A stretch of 64,000 nt of DNA from an uncultured delta proteobacterium. GTDB lineage: Bacteria; Desulfobacterota; Desulfobulbia; Desulfobulbales; Desulfurivibrionaceae. The stretch covers positions 1-64,000 of the forward strand of contig CAIPYE010000015.1 of the NCBI GenBank assembly GCA_903869265.1, written 5' to 3'. A program made the position numbers and the translations under genes. Shown one piece after another: positions 27,216 to 35,308 of the stretch. Under the pieces are notes generated by a model. It searched no databases. It saw only the letters and a program-made list of their open reading frames with translations, and was not told the DNA's origin. Numbering within the stretch: position 1 is the stretch's first letter; each line of letters begins with the position of its first letter.

Positions 27216-27740
27216 ATGACTGACTACGAGCCGTTTGTCTCTAAAAGCACATCCGAATCAGTCGCCGTGTATCCCGGCACCTTTGATCCCATAACCAACG
27301 GCCACCTCGATATCGTTCACCGGGGACTGCACCTGTTTGATCGGATCATCATCGCCGTTGCCAGCAATCCCTCCAAGCAACCGCTTTTTTCCTTGGAAGA
27401 AAGATTGAAGATGATCCGGGATTGTTTTCCCGGCGAAGAAATCCGGATTACGGTTGAGGATGTTTCCGGGCTTCTAGTGGATTTTGCCTATAGACGCGGG
27501 GCAAAGGCGATTATCCGTGGCTTGCGGGTCGTGTCGGATTTTGATTACGAGTTTCAGCTGGCCCTGATGAACCGCCGGATTGAGCGGGAGGTGGAAACGG
27601 TTTTCCTGATGACCGGCTTCCGCTGGATTTTTATCAGTTCCAGCATTATTAAGGACGCGGCCAGGCATGGCGGGGATGTGAGCGGACTGGTGCCGGACCA
27701 TGTTTGTGAGAAGCTGCGGGCGCGGTATCTGCAACCATGA
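27216..27740 (+). CDS. coaD: Phosphopantetheine adenylyltransferase
   Basis: CoaD transfers AMP from ATP to 4'-phosphopantetheine, the penultimate step of CoA synthesis. The 174-residue product has the nucleotidyltransferase signature AVYPGTFDPITNGHLDIV, SNPSKQPLFSLEERL, AKAIIRGLRVVSDFDYEFQ, and FISSSIIKD. The N-terminus has about 14 extra residues before the conserved AVYPGTFD; a GTG inside this stretch could be the real start. rsmD lies directly upstream. panC and panD, earlier in the same pathway, are also in this window. Confidence 0.96.
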   Translation: MTDYEPFVSKSTSESVAVYPGTFDPITNGHLDIVHRGLHLFDRIIIAVASNPSKQPLFSLEERLKMIRDCFPGEEIRITVEDVSGLLVDFAYRRGAKAIIRGLRVVSDFDYEFQLALMNRRIEREVETVFLMTGFRWIFISSSIIKDAARHGGDVSGLVPDHVCEKLRARYLQP

Positions 27741-27821
27741 TTACCGGAGCGTTGATTGTCAGGACAGATGCACCCGCTCGTATCCCTGTAGTTCAGTGCC
27801 AAGGAAGGATGTTTTCCTGTA

Positions 27822-28259
27822 ATGGCTGATGGGGCCGAAAAAGGGAAGCCTTTAACCCGGCGGATATTCCTGGCTGGTTCCTGGTCCTGGCTACGCTGGG
27901 CAGCAGGTGCATTGCTTTTGTATCCTCTTTTCCGTTTTCTTGGCTATCGTACCCCCAAGCAGCCACGAATTGTGAAAGTGCAGAAGGTTGTTCCGGTGGG
28001 AGGGTTTGTGCTGGAGCACGATTTTATCCTCTTTGTCGGGCAAAACGGGCCGTGGGCCGTGTCGAGAAAATGCACCCATCTTGGCTGTCGGCTTAATTTC
28101 CAGGAAAAGGAAGGCATCCTCGTCTGCCCCTGTCATCACAGCCGATTTAGCAAGGAAGGCGTCAGGCTCAGCGGCCCCGCCCAAAAAAATCTTCCCCGTT
28201 TTCAGGTGACGACGGTGCGGGAGGACAAGGACGGAAAAGGATACCTTGTTACCTTCTAA
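27822..28259 (+). CDS. Rieske [2Fe-2S] protein of a cytochrome bc/b6f-type complex
   Basis: The 145-residue product has a membrane anchor near the N-terminus, preceded by LTRRIFLAGS, which is Tat-like, as in other Rieske proteins. The cluster-binding box is complete: CTHLGC with Cys84 and His86 as ligands and Cys89 for the disulfide, then CPCHHSRF with Cys102, His105 and disulfide Cys104. GPAQKNLPRFQV closes the domain. It is followed immediately by the cytochrome b gene. The pair should form the core of a menaquinol-oxidising complex. No cytochrome c partner lies next to it. Confidence 0.92.
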   Translation: MADGAEKGKPLTRRIFLAGSWSWLRWAAGALLLYPLFRFLGYRTPKQPRIVKVQKVVPVGGFVLEHDFILFVGQNGPWAVSRKCTHLGCRLNFQEKEGILVCPCHHSRFSKEGVRLSGPAQKNLPRFQVTTVREDKDGKGYLVTF

Positions 28260-28263
28260 GGGT

Positions 28264-29103
28264 ATGAACATCCGCACGCGTATCATCGAGACGAAATGGG
28301 GCGGTCTGAGCCTGGTCTCGCTCTACCTTTCTGTTTTGTCCGGAATGGTGGTGGCCCTCCAGTACGACCCCGCCACCCCATTTTTTTCCTCCAGCTCCCT
28401 TGATCTGCTGACGCCGTTTGGCCAATTTTTCCGGGCCTGTCATTTTTATTCCAGCCAGTTGTTCTTCCTCTTTTCCTTGTGCCATCTGGCTGCGGTTATT
28501 TTGGCAAAGGCCGATCAGCAACTGCGCTTTGGCAAATGGCTCCTGCTGATCGGTTCTGTGCTTGCCGCACTGTTGCTGCTCTTTACCGGCTATGTCCTGC
28601 GGGCGGATGCAACCGGGGAGGCTGCCGGGGTCATTGCCGAAAATATCACCCTGTCCATTCCCTATCTGGGAACGGTGCTGAACTCGCTGCTTTTTTCCAT
28701 TGAGGCCGAGGGCATGAAGCGGGTCTACGCCAACCATCTCATCGGCTTGGGGCTTGTCTGGGGGGTCTGTTGCTGGGATCATCTCCGCCGCTACCGGGTT
28801 GGCTTTGGCCAGCATAGCCTGTTGCTGTTCGCCACGGTGGTGGTCAGTCTTTTTCTGACGGCGCCCATGGAGCCAGCCCGCCTCGGGCTGTTTCATATCC
28901 AGGGGCCATGGTTTCTGCTCGGCTTGCAGGAATTGTTGCGCTACATCCAGCCATTTTGGGCCGGGGTAATCTTCCCCAGCACCGTGGTCGTCGCCCTGAT
29001 CTGCGTGGGCACAAAGGCTCCATGGCGACGGAGAGCGTTGCTTTTCATCGCGGGCTGGCTCTTCGTCTACCTTATCCTTTCCATACTTGCCGCCTTCAGA
29101 TAA
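28264..29103 (+). CDS. Cytochrome b (b6-type, fused with subunit IV-like helices)
   Basis: This 279-residue membrane protein carries the two bis-histidine heme pairs of cytochrome b: His60 and His74 (13 residues between) and His158 and His173 (14 between). The 14-residue spacing is typical of b6 rather than mitochondrial-type b. After the four heme-binding helices, LGLFHIQGPWFLLGLQELLRY aligns with the start of subunit IV, where the quinol-site PEWY motif is normally found; here it reads GPWF. Two or three more helices follow. The start ATG 28264 lies just after the Rieske stop; an upstream in-frame TTG at 28246 would overlap it. It acts with the Rieske protein in quinol oxidation. Confidence 0.88.
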   Translation: MNIRTRIIETKWGGLSLVSLYLSVLSGMVVALQYDPATPFFSSSSLDLLTPFGQFFRACHFYSSQLFFLFSLCHLAAVILAKADQQLRFGKWLLLIGSVLAALLLLFTGYVLRADATGEAAGVIAENITLSIPYLGTVLNSLLFSIEAEGMKRVYANHLIGLGLVWGVCCWDHLRRYRVGFGQHSLLLFATVVVSLFLTAPMEPARLGLFHIQGPWFLLGLQELLRYIQPFWAGVIFPSTVVVALICVGTKAPWRRRALLFIAGWLFVYLILSILAAFR

Positions 29104-29156
29104 TCAATAATTGAACAAACAAAGACCTTCTTCTCTTCGCTCTCCACGCGTCATTT

Positions 29157-30833
29157 TCACTCCAGAGGCAGGCTTACAGTAAAAATCGTACCCTGAGGTT
29201 GGCAATCGCGCAGGGAAATCACCCCGCCATGGCTGTGCACGATCTGACGGACAATGGCCAGTCCCAGCCCTGTTCCTGTTTCCCGGGTTGTAAAAAAAGG
29301 ATCGAAGATCCTGTCTCGGATGTTTTCCGGAATGCCATGGCCGTTGTCTGCGATTTTCAGGATAATGAAGGCTTCTGGTGTTTCCTCATCCTCGGTGGTG
29401 GTTGTTTCGGCCCGCAGCACAATTTTTCCTTTCTCCATATTCCGGCAGGCATTGGCGCTGTTTGTAATCAGATTGAGAAGCACCTGCCGGATCATCTGTG
29501 GGTCGGCCCAGCATTCAAGATTGGGGGGAATTTCCAGGTCAAGGCTCAGGGCCGGGTTCCAGCCGGGGTCTTGCTTCAGGGTTTCCACGGCCTCCCGCAC
29601 CAGAGCCTGCAAGGAAAACCACTCCTTCTCCGGGTTGACCGGTTTGGAAAAGAGGAGAAATTCATGGATCGTTGCATCAAGCCGGTCTGATTCCCGCATG
29701 ATTATGCCAAACAGCCGTTTGTTCACGGAGTCTTCTCGGGTTTCCCTGTCCAGCAGTTGCACGGCCCCGGAAATGGCGGCCAGGGGATTCCTGAGTTCAT
29801 GGGCAATGCCTGCGGCCATTTCGCCGATAGTTGCCATTTTTTCAGCCTGCTGTACCTGGGCCTCCATCTTTTTTATCTGACTGAGATCCTGCAAGGTATA
29901 CACATAACCGTTTTCATTGTCGTCCTGGGCATTGAGTCTGGAGCAGGAATATCCCACAGGGATCGTTTCTCCGCTTTTGCGGGGGATGGTTACCATGTGC
30001 CGCCGTTCGTCATAGAGTAGGGCGGTTTCCAGGCCGGGAAACGCTCGGGGGAGTTCCTGACCGATGATTTCGTCGGCGCTGTACCCTGTTATGAGTTCTG
30101 CCGCCCGGTTGAAGGAGGTTACCCGGTTGTCGGCGGCAACGGTGATAATACCTGTATTGATGTCATCAAATATCTGCTTATACAGAAAGGAGAGCCGGTC
30201 ATAATTGCTCACGGTCTGGAACAGTTCCGCTTCTGTCTTCTGGAGCCGGGTTGACAGCATGGAGCTTAGGATGGCAACCAGGAAAAAAGTGAGGCTGTAA
30301 ATGGTGAAATAATGGAGAAGCATTTGGAAGTTGGCCAACTGGCTTGGGTAGGCCGGAACAAAACGGGAAGCATGCCCGCCATACTCGACAAGGAGCAGGG
30401 CGCCGAAGAGCAGGGTGCTCAGCGCGGCAAACAGCAGACTTCCCCGCCGAAACAGCATGAATGCCCCCATGACGATGGGGAAAAAATACACCACCGTGAA
30501 CACGGACTGACTGCCGCCGGTGGAAAAAACCAGAAGCGTTACCAGGAGGGCGTCAAGGGTAATCTGCAAATAGCCGAAGCGGGAATAGCACTGGATCATC
30601 CTCAAAACCAGAGCGGAGAGGATGGTGAACAAATAGAGTCCGGCGATGAAATAGGCAAGATAGTGCAGGGGCGGAAGAAAAATGGAAGGGGTTTTTGCCT
30701 GGAGAAGAACGCTGATCCCCAGCATCAGAGAAAGAAAAAGCACCCTGAAAAACAGCAGCCATTGGATCTGTTTTTTAAGATGATCATTGGCGGCAGGTGA
30801 GCCGGTATGCGGACAGAGGGCGGAAAATATCAT
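29157..30833 (-). CDS. PilS/NtrB-like sensor histidine kinase
   Basis: The 558-residue product begins with about six membrane helices (from about residue 25 to 195), followed by a PAS domain (IFDDINTGIITVAADNRVTSFNRAAELITGY), then HisKA with the phosphoacceptor in GIAHELRNPLAAISGAVQLL. The HATPase domain follows (LLNLITNSANAC, IADNGHGIPENI, TRETGTGLGLAIVRQIVHSHGG). The architecture and the sigma-54 regulator encoded just upstream match PilS/PilR, which controls type IV pilin in many bacteria. No pilus gene is in the window, so the target is not shown. It lies 75 bases downstream of its partner gene and is probably co-transcribed. Confidence 0.9.
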   Translation of the reverse strand: MIFSALCPHTGSPAANDHLKKQIQWLLFFRVLFLSLMLGISVLLQAKTPSIFLPPLHYLAYFIAGLYLFTILSALVLRMIQCYSRFGYLQITLDALLVTLLVFSTGGSQSVFTVVYFFPIVMGAFMLFRRGSLLFAALSTLLFGALLLVEYGGHASRFVPAYPSQLANFQMLLHYFTIYSLTFFLVAILSSMLSTRLQKTEAELFQTVSNYDRLSFLYKQIFDDINTGIITVAADNRVTSFNRAAELITGYSADEIIGQELPRAFPGLETALLYDERRHMVTIPRKSGETIPVGYSCSRLNAQDDNENGYVYTLQDLSQIKKMEAQVQQAEKMATIGEMAAGIAHELRNPLAAISGAVQLLDRETREDSVNKRLFGIIMRESDRLDATIHEFLLFSKPVNPEKEWFSLQALVREAVETLKQDPGWNPALSLDLEIPPNLECWADPQMIRQVLLNLITNSANACRNMEKGKIVLRAETTTTEDEETPEAFIILKIADNGHGIPENIRDRIFDPFFTTRETGTGLGLAIVRQIVHSHGGVISLRDCQPQGTIFTVSLPLE

Positions 30834-30908
30834 ATGGCCTTTAGGAAATTGGCTTAAGTGCAGGGACTGTGCCCAGTATCTCTGAGTATGCGCGCCTTGG
30901 GGCAGGCC

Positions 30909-32285
30909 TCAGAGGTTATATTTTTTTGCCTTGTAACGGAAGGAGCGGAAGCTCATCTTAAGGAGATCCGCCGCTTTCATTCTGGAGTTCTTTGTCCGGG
31001 CCAAGGCCATTTGGATCAGTCTTTTTTCGATGTCGGTGATGTACTGCTCAAGCCCGAGGTCAAAGGCGATTTCATCCGTTGCCTCGGAATCACTCTCTCC
31101 GGATTGATCGGGGCCAGGGGTGCGGCCAGGCCGGTGTCCTGAAAGGGTGAGGCTTTCCGGCAGGATGATGTTGGAGGATTCCAGGGCGACTCCCCGCTCG
31201 ACGATATTTTCCAGTTCGCGGACATTGCCGGGAAAATCATAGTCCATCAGAACCTTCAGGGCATAGGAGGATATCTGCTGCACCTCCTTGCCGAACAGGG
31301 CGGAGTATTTCTTCAGAAAATGCTCGACCAAGAGCGGTACATCCCCCTTGCGTTCGCGCAGCGGCGGCATGCGGATGGGGACAACGGCCAGACGGTAAAA
31401 AAGATCCTCCCGGAAGCGACCGGCCATGACCTCTTCTTCCAAATTCTTGTTGGTGGCGGAGATGATCCGTACCTTGACCTTGATGGTCTCCGTGCCGCCT
31501 ACTTTTTTGAATTCCCGCTCCTGCAAGACCCGCAGGAGCTTGGTCTGGATAAGCGGGGAGAGTTCGCCGATTTCATCAAGAAAGGCGCTGCCGTTGTTGG
31601 CCAGTTCGAACAGCCCGGTCTTGTTGGCAATCGCCCCGGTGAACGAACCCTTGGCGTGGCCGAACAGCTCGGATTCAATGAGGTTTTCCGGGATGGCGCT
31701 ACAGGTGATGGGGACAAAACCATTTTCCTCCACCTTGCTGTGCTGGTGAATGGCTTGGGCCACCAGTTCCTTGCCGGTCCCGGATTCGCCGTAGATGAGG
31801 ACATTGGCCTGGGTCGGGCCGATGCGCTGGATGAGATCGTAAATCTTGAGCATCTCAGCGCTGTTGCCGATGATGCCGGCAAAAGAATCACGATCCTTGG
31901 GTGGGGCTTTCTCTTGTTTGCTTTCCAGGGCGGCCTTGATTACCGAAAGAATGTCATCCACCTTGAACGGCTTGGTGATGTAGTCGTACGCGCCGTTTTT
32001 CATGGCCAGCACCGCATCTTCCGGGGAGGCGTAAGCGGTGATCAGCACCACCGGGATGGAAAGATCCTGTTGTTTGATGTTTTCCAGGAGGGCGAGGCCG
32101 CTGAGGTCCGGCATGCGGATGTCCGAGATGATCAGATCGAAATGGCGCTGTTGCAGAAGGGCGAGAGCCTCAGCGCCGCTTGCCGCAGTTTGGGTTGCAT
32201 ATCCATTTTTGTCCAGAAGAATAGCGAGAAACTCCCGCATGCTTGGTTCGTCGTCAACAACAAGGATCTCGGGATTTTCGGCCAT
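30909..32285 (-). CDS. PilR/NtrC-like sigma-54-dependent response regulator
   Basis: The 458-residue product has a receiver domain with the phosphoacceptor Asp in [13 protein letters not shown] and the lysine in [12 protein letters not shown] sigma-54-interacting AAA+ domain follows, with Walker [12 protein letters not shown], the GAFTGA loop as GSFTGA, and [16 protein letters not shown] Fis-type helix-turn-helix closes the protein ([30 protein letters not shown]). The GSFTGA variant is found in working activators. It activates sigma-54 promoters when phosphorylated by the kinase encoded next. The C-terminus resembles PilR more than NtrC. Confidence 0.92.
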   Translation of the reverse strand: MAENPEILVVDDEPSMREFLAILLDKNGYATQTAASGAEALALLQQRHFDLIISDIRMPDLSGLALLENIKQQDLSIPVVLITAYASPEDAVLAMKNGAYDYITKPFKVDDILSVIKAALESKQEKAPPKDRDSFAGIIGNSAEMLKIYDLIQRIGPTQANVLIYGESGTGKELVAQAIHQHSKVEENGFVPITCSAIPENLIESELFGHAKGSFTGAIANKTGLFELANNGSAFLDEIGELSPLIQTKLLRVLQEREFKKVGGTETIKVKVRIISATNKNLEEEVMAGRFREDLFYRLAVVPIRMPPLRERKGDVPLLVEHFLKKYSALFGKEVQQISSYALKVLMDYDFPGNVRELENIVERGVALESSNIILPESLTLSGHRPGRTPGPDQSGESDSEATDEIAFDLGLEQYITDIEKRLIQMALARTKNSRMKAADLLKMSFRSFRYKAKKYNL

Positions 32286-32362
32286 GGTTTGCGCTCAGGC
32301 TGGGGTGGTTACTGGAGTATGATCGAGTTTATCTTAACAGAAAATGTCCCCCCTGAAACAAC

Positions 32363-32398
32363 AAAAACGCGCAGGGCTTGAAAGCCCTGCGCGTTTTT
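32363..32398 (-). terminator. Strong terminator after actP
   Basis: A perfect 17-base stem (32363-32379 with 32382-32398) has A-tracts on one side and T-tracts on the other, so it could work in both directions. It ends the actP transcript on the minus strand and isolates the downstream two-component genes. The GC-rich part of the stem is CGCGCAGGGC. Confidence 0.88.
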
Positions 32399-32437
32399 GG
32401 GTGGTGCGGAAAAAGCCGGAAACCGGCGCTTGGGAAA

Positions 32438-34015
32438 TTATTCGGCCCCGACGCCGAGATAAGTCCGGAGTTTTTCATCCTCAAATTTTTGCTCGGCAGT
32501 TTCATCCTTAGTTAGGAGGGAAACGACATAGCCGACAAGAAAAGAGGCGGTCATGGAGACAATGGCCGGGTTTTTCAAGGCGAAAAGTGCAGAGCCTTTT
32601 GGGTTGCCCAAAACATCCACCCAGACGGTGGGGCTGATGATGATGAGGCCCACGGCCAAAAATGCGCCGGTCAGGATGGCCCAAACCGCACCAGCGGTGG
32701 TGAATTTTTTCCAGAAGATCGAGAGGATCAGGGCAGGGAAATTGGCGCTGCAGGCGATGGCAAAGGCAAGACCCACCATGAAGGCGACGTTCTGTCCTTT
32801 AAAGAGAATGCCCAACCCGACAGCGACTGTGCCGAACAGCAGGGTGGCGATCTTGCTGGCTCGCACTTCTTCCTGCTCGGTGGCATTGCCCTTCTTGATG
32901 ACATGCACGTAAATATCATGGGAAAAGGAGGAGGCCGCAGCCAGGGTGAGTCCCGCCACCACCGCGAGAATGGTGGCGAAGGCCACCGCGGCGATGAAAC
33001 CCAGGAACGGGGTGCCGCCGAGGAACTCGGCCAGGAGCGGAGCAGCCATGTTGCCGCCCTTGTCGATATTGGCGATGACTTCACGACCGATGAGGGCTGC
33101 GGCGCCGAAACCGACAATGGGGATGATGATGTAGAAGTAACCGATGAAGCCGGTGGCGTAGAGTACGGAGATCCGGGCAGCCTTGGCATCGGGTACGGTG
33201 AAGAAACGCTGGAGAATGTGGGGAAGTCCCAGCAGGCCGAACATCAGGGCCAGGCCGAGGGAAATTGCGTCGATGGGGCTGGTGATCAAGCCGCCAGGTT
33301 CAAGCGCTGCCTGGCCATACTGGGTGGCCACGGCGGCATAGAGATCTCCGGGGTTGAAGTTGAACTTGGCCAGCACCATGAGCATCATTGCGGAGACACC
33401 GCAGAGCAACATGACCGCCTTGATGATCTGTACCCAAGTGGTGGCCAGCATGCCGCCGAAGAGTACGTAGGCCAGCATGATGCAGCCCACCATGATCTCC
33501 GCGTACTCGTAGGGAATGCCGAACATCAGTTTGACCAGGCTGCCGGAACCCACCATCTGAGCGATGGTGTAGAAGAGCACGGTGAGGATGCCGCCGATGG
33601 CCGAGGCGATGCGCACCGGGGTCTGTTTGAGCCGGAAGGCGACCACGTCGGCAAAGGTGAACTTGCCTAAGTTGCGCAGGGGTTCGGCGATGAGGAACAT
33701 CAGCGCAGGCCAGCCAACCAGCCAGCCCACCGCGTAGATCATGCCGTCGTAGCCCTTGAGGGCCACCATTCCGGCGATGCCCAGGAAGGAGGCGGCTGAC
33801 ATGTAGTCACCCGACAGGGCCAGGCCATTCTGAAAGGCACTGACGCTGCGCCCGGCTGCGTAAAACTCCTTGGTGGTCTTGGTGCGTTTTGCTGCCCAAT
33901 AGGTGATCGCCAGAGTGATGGCAACGATGATCAAAAAGAAAACAATGGCGGGCAAAGTGGGTGTGCCCAGAGTGGTCTGGATGGCGCCCGCCGCCTGTTC
34001 GGTTACTGGTGGCAT
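32438..34015 (-). CDS. actP: Sodium/acetate (monocarboxylate) symporter
   Basis: The 525-residue product is a sodium:solute symporter with about 13 membrane helices. Characteristic segments are TKEFYAAGRSVSAFQNGLALSGDYMSAASFLGIAG, an N-terminal ion-site region, GKFTFADVVAFRL and LAAASSFSHDIYVHV. It matches ActP (YjcG), which takes up acetate and glycolate. The gene for its usual partner, a small DUF485 membrane protein, lies just upstream. For an anaerobe this points to acetate uptake, or recapture, as carbon source. A strong terminator follows. Confidence 0.92.
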   Translation of the reverse strand: MPPVTEQAAGAIQTTLGTPTLPAIVFFLIIVAITLAITYWAAKRTKTTKEFYAAGRSVSAFQNGLALSGDYMSAASFLGIAGMVALKGYDGMIYAVGWLVGWPALMFLIAEPLRNLGKFTFADVVAFRLKQTPVRIASAIGGILTVLFYTIAQMVGSGSLVKLMFGIPYEYAEIMVGCIMLAYVLFGGMLATTWVQIIKAVMLLCGVSAMMLMVLAKFNFNPGDLYAAVATQYGQAALEPGGLITSPIDAISLGLALMFGLLGLPHILQRFFTVPDAKAARISVLYATGFIGYFYIIIPIVGFGAAALIGREVIANIDKGGNMAAPLLAEFLGGTPFLGFIAAVAFATILAVVAGLTLAAASSFSHDIYVHVIKKGNATEQEEVRASKIATLLFGTVAVGLGILFKGQNVAFMVGLAFAIACSANFPALILSIFWKKFTTAGAVWAILTGAFLAVGLIIISPTVWVDVLGNPKGSALFALKNPAIVSMTASFLVGYVVSLLTKDETAEQKFEDEKLRTYLGVGAE

Positions 34016-34066
34016 GGTGAATTCTCCTTGGATTATGGGATAAAGATAAAGATAAGGAAAAGGCGT

Positions 34067-34378
34067 TTATTTTCCGAACAGCTTTGCCCGCAGTCTTTTG
34101 ACCTCGGGGTCGTAAACGGCATTGGCCCAAACAACATAGATAACGGTGAGCAGCCAGGAGGCGAGGATGACCGCTACGGCCAAGGGAATCCCCAAAGTGG
34201 TTGCTGTTGTCTCGTTGAGCTTCTGGGCCAGAAAGGACTTGTTGAAGCCAATCAGGAGAACGAAACCATAGTAGGAGAGGAAGAGCAGGATCGTCAGCAG
34301 GATTGAGATTTTTGCCCGTTTTGCCACGAGGGATTTGAATTCACTCGATTCGAGCAGACTGTGGACGTCTTTTTGCAT
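34067..34378 (-). CDS. DUF485 inner-membrane protein (YjcH-like)
   Basis: The 103-residue product has a short cytoplasmic N-terminus with SSEFKSLVAKRAKIS, two membrane helices (ILLTILLFLSYYGFVLLIGF and IPLAVAVILASWLLTVIYVVWAN), and a charged C-terminus with YDPEVKRLRAKL. This is the DUF485 family, found next to acetate permeases; its precise role is unknown. An excellent ribosome site (AAAGGAGG) precedes the ATG. It leads the two-gene actP transcript. Confidence 0.9.
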   Translation of the reverse strand: MQKDVHSLLESSEFKSLVAKRAKISILLTILLFLSYYGFVLLIGFNKSFLAQKLNETTATTLGIPLAVAVILASWLLTVIYVVWANAVYDPEVKRLRAKLFGK

Positions 34379-34496
34379 TGCGGCCTCCTTTGGTTAATTG
34401 TATGACAGCAGTGATGTGTTCTATGCCTGAAAAGGTAATAGTTCCGGCATGTTGCTCTGTTTGCTCCCCACGGTCACTTCGCAGAGAAATTAGGTA

Positions 34497-34525
34497 TAAA
34501 TACCCTGAGTGTGAGGGGGTGTCAA
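34497..34525 (-). promoter_or_regulatory. Sigma-70-type promoter for the DUF485-actP pair
   Basis: Read on the minus strand, a perfect TTGACA (34520-34525) is followed after exactly 17 bases by TATTTA (34497-34502). The leader to the DUF485 start is about 110 bases. The promoter lies between the 3' end of the exonuclease gene and the DUF485 gene, so actP can be transcribed independently of the upstream signalling genes. Confidence 0.7.
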
Positions 34526-34595
34526 CTTTTTTGGGAATTTTTTATCCGGGTTGAAAAAAAAGCCATTGCTGGGTTGCTGGAAGTGCAAGCTGGAT

Positions 34596-35306
34596 TCACA
34601 GCGCCCAGCGTGAACCCTCGCCCGCCCGAAAGATTTCCCGTAGGGTGCGGTACCCTTCCCCCTGGAATTTCTTGATGAGAAAGAGAAAGAGATAGGCGGT
34701 TTGCAGGGCATCTTGCAGGGCGTCGTGGGGAACAAAGGCAGGCAGCCCGTATTGGCGGCTGAGTTCGCTGAGATTGTATGAATGGCCGCCGTCGATCTTG
34801 TTCCGATAAGGGACTCCGAAGCGTTCCATGTGAATCTGGGCAAGCCGCAGGGTGTCGACGCAGGGATTGTGAAGGGGTGAACCGAAGAGCTTTTTGCAGG
34901 CGCGGTTCAGAAAGGCGATATCCAGATCCACAAAATGCCCGACCAGGAGGGATTTGCCGCAATAGTCGATGAAGCGGGGAAGCACCTCGTGTAGCGGCGG
35001 GGCCGCCTCCAATTGCTGCGGGGTGAGTCGGTGGACAAGGGTGCTGTTTTTTGGCAGCGGTTTTTTCGGTTTCACCTGGGCGTAAAAGGTTTCTCCGGCC
35101 ATGATTTGCATGTGTTTGATCCGCACCGCGCCGATGGAGACGATTTCGTCTTGCCGCTCATGGAGTCCGGTCAGTTCGGTATCTAAAACCACGAACTCAT
35201 ATTCTTCCACCGGCTGGAACTGGTCAAGAGTCTGGAAATAGCGTTTGTTCGCGGCAAATAGAGGATGGGCGGGCCGGAGCAGTTCGGTGATGGAGAAAAA
35301 AGACAT
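34596..35306 (-). CDS. DEDDh 3'-5' exonuclease (DnaQ/PolC-epsilon-like)
   Basis: The 236-residue product contains the exonuclease motifs I (FVVLDTELTGLHERQDEIVSIGAV), II (LVGHFVDLDIAFLNRAC) and III (VPHDALQDALQTAYLF), with the DEDDh acidic residues and histidine in place. It resembles the epsilon proofreading subunit but is a stand-alone protein. Its gene starts two bases after the stop of the cNMP/CBS/DUF294 gene, so the two are translated from one message. This pair recurs next to actP in proteobacteria. Its substrate is unknown; a nucleic-acid or nucleotide second-messenger target is possible. Confidence 0.88.
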   Translation of the reverse strand: MSFFSITELLRPAHPLFAANKRYFQTLDQFQPVEEYEFVVLDTELTGLHERQDEIVSIGAVRIKHMQIMAGETFYAQVKPKKPLPKNSTLVHRLTPQQLEAAPPLHEVLPRFIDYCGKSLLVGHFVDLDIAFLNRACKKLFGSPLHNPCVDTLRLAQIHMERFGVPYRNKIDGGHSYNLSELSRQYGLPAFVPHDALQDALQTAYLFLFLIKKFQGEGYRTLREIFRAGEGSRWAL

Positions 35307-35308
35307 CG

